A stretch of 23,351 nt of DNA from the IMG/VR virus record IMGVR_UViG_3300028422_002001, positions 1 to 23,351 of that record; one strand, written 5' to 3'. This document shows positions 22,619-23,351 of the stretch, piece by piece (position 1 is the first letter of the stretch; every line of letters begins with the position of its first letter). The stretch is from a virus. The notes under the pieces are model-generated. The model did not search any database. It was given only the letters and a program-made list of their open reading frames with translations, and had not been told where the DNA came from. The position numbers and the translations under genes were made by a program.

Positions 22619-23351
22619 GAGCGATATCGAGGCCTTCAGTCGGGCCTGGCGCGGGGCCTGGCGGGCCCGCGATCGGGACCCTACCCCGGAGGTGATTGCG
22701 CAGGCATTCAAGGCGCTGGCCCCCTATCCGTTAGCACTAGTGCTAAGGGCACTGGAGCTGCACACCGTCGATACGGCACGCGGCCACTTTGTGCCGCAAC
22801 CCTCCGATGTGGTGCGCCAGGTGCAAGCCATCGACGGCCACCCAGGCGCGCAGGAGGCGTGGGCGCTGGTATTGCCGGCAATAGATGAGCGGGAGACGGT
22901 GGTGATGACCCGGGAGATGGCCGCGGCACTGGAGTTGGCGCGCCCGCTACTGCTGGCCGGTGACGAAGTGGCCGCCCGCATGACCTTCATCGAACACTAC
23001 CAGCGCCGGCTCCACAACGCCCGGCGCCTGGGACGTTCAGCCCACTGGCAGCTGTCACTGGGCTACGACCCAGAGCGGCGCCAAGTGGCCATCGAGCGGG
23101 CCGTAGCAACCGGTCTCCTACCACGCGAATCGGTCGCCCACCTTCTCCGCGCAGAGGTGACCCCAGAGGGGCGCGCCATCGCCGGCCTCCTGACCGGCAC
23201 GACAACCCCCGCCGCCGCCCTCAGCCCAGATTTTCAGGCCCGCCTACAGCAACTGCGCGAAGGGATCCAAAAAGGCTGCCGCGGCGACCTAGCCGCCGCC
23301 GCCGATGCACTGGCCGCTAAAGTAAAAGGCAACACGACGTCTCCCCCTTAG
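22611..23351 (+). CDS. Phage replication protein, possible helicase loader (lambda P position)
   Basis: This 246-residue protein follows the O-position gene with an 8-base overlap. Its N-terminal half (DPTPEVIAQAFKALAPYPLALVLRAL, then GHFVPQPSDVVRQVQAIDG) resembles phage replication proteins that act with the initiator. Next is a helical segment (AARMTFIEHYQRRLHNARRLG) and a variable C-terminus. No Walker ATPase motif is visible, so it is not a DnaC-type ATPase. The GTG at 22611 is preferred over the ATG at 22554 because GGAGGTG precedes it and it minimises overlap. It ends exactly at the window edge, so the rest of the operon is unseen. The loader role is inferred from position. Confidence 0.65.
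   Translation: MVESDIEAFSRAWRGAWRARDRDPTPEVIAQAFKALAPYPLALVLRALELHTVDTARGHFVPQPSDVVRQVQAIDGHPGAQEAWALVLPAIDERETVVMTREMAAALELARPLLLAGDEVAARMTFIEHYQRRLHNARRLGRSAHWQLSLGYDPERRQVAIERAVATGLLPRESVAHLLRAEVTPEGRAIAGLLTGTTTPAAALSPDFQARLQQLREGIQKGCRGDLAAAADALAAKVKGNTTSPP

Noticed and set aside
1-23351. CRISPR array, insertion sequence or long direct repeat
   Set aside because: No regularly spaced repeats, transposase-like frames or long duplicated DNA were seen by eye, apart from the related repressor C-terminal regions.

Overview
This window shows two phage-derived gene blocks lying side by side. The DNA is GC-rich. A lipoprotein with a clear lipobox and a lambda-style siphovirus tail module point to a Gram-negative, probably proteobacterial, host. 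The species cannot be told from the sequence, and no core bacterial gene is visible.

Left block (1-16665). A leftward CI-like repressor (1-681) and a rightward Cro/YdaS-like gene (779-1087) face away from each other across a 100-base control region. That region holds three evenly spaced 17-bp operator-like sites and two mirrored promoter candidates. A lysis cassette follows: M15 endolysin, lipoprotein, YiiX-like papain-fold hydrolase and holin. After a small helix-turn-helix gene comes a complete-looking long non-contractile tail module: tail terminator, tail tube, tail assembly chaperone with a -1 frameshift extension, a 1856-residue tape measure, two small tail/fibre genes, a large hub/fibre protein with FN3 domains, and a discoidin-like tail protein. 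Genes overlap or nearly touch and most look intact. No terminase, portal, protease, capsid, replication or integrase gene lies in this block. A regulator plus lysis plus tail layout resembles a flexible (F-type) tailocin, although a head-deleted prophage, or head genes beyond the left edge, remain possible. The repressor is odd: both catalytic residues of its S24 peptidase domain are replaced.

Junction (16666-17933). A leftward pair, a 67-residue protein and a DUF2335-type membrane protein, lies here as probable cargo. About 440 bases without a convincing gene follow, next to the integrase end, where an attachment site would be expected.

Right block (17934-23351). This is the early arm of a second temperate phage: leftward tyrosine integrase, DUF4224 excisionase-like gene, two small early genes, a broken CI-like repressor, then rightward a Cro-like gene, a strong terminator and two replication genes at the right edge. 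The broken repressor shares its C-terminal domain (about 70% identical by eye) with the left repressor and keeps the Ser-Lys dyad, but its DNA-binding part carries two apparent frameshifts and its linker a stop codon. Related sequence motifs occur both upstream of the leftward operon and upstream of the Cro-like gene, as lambda OL and OR would.
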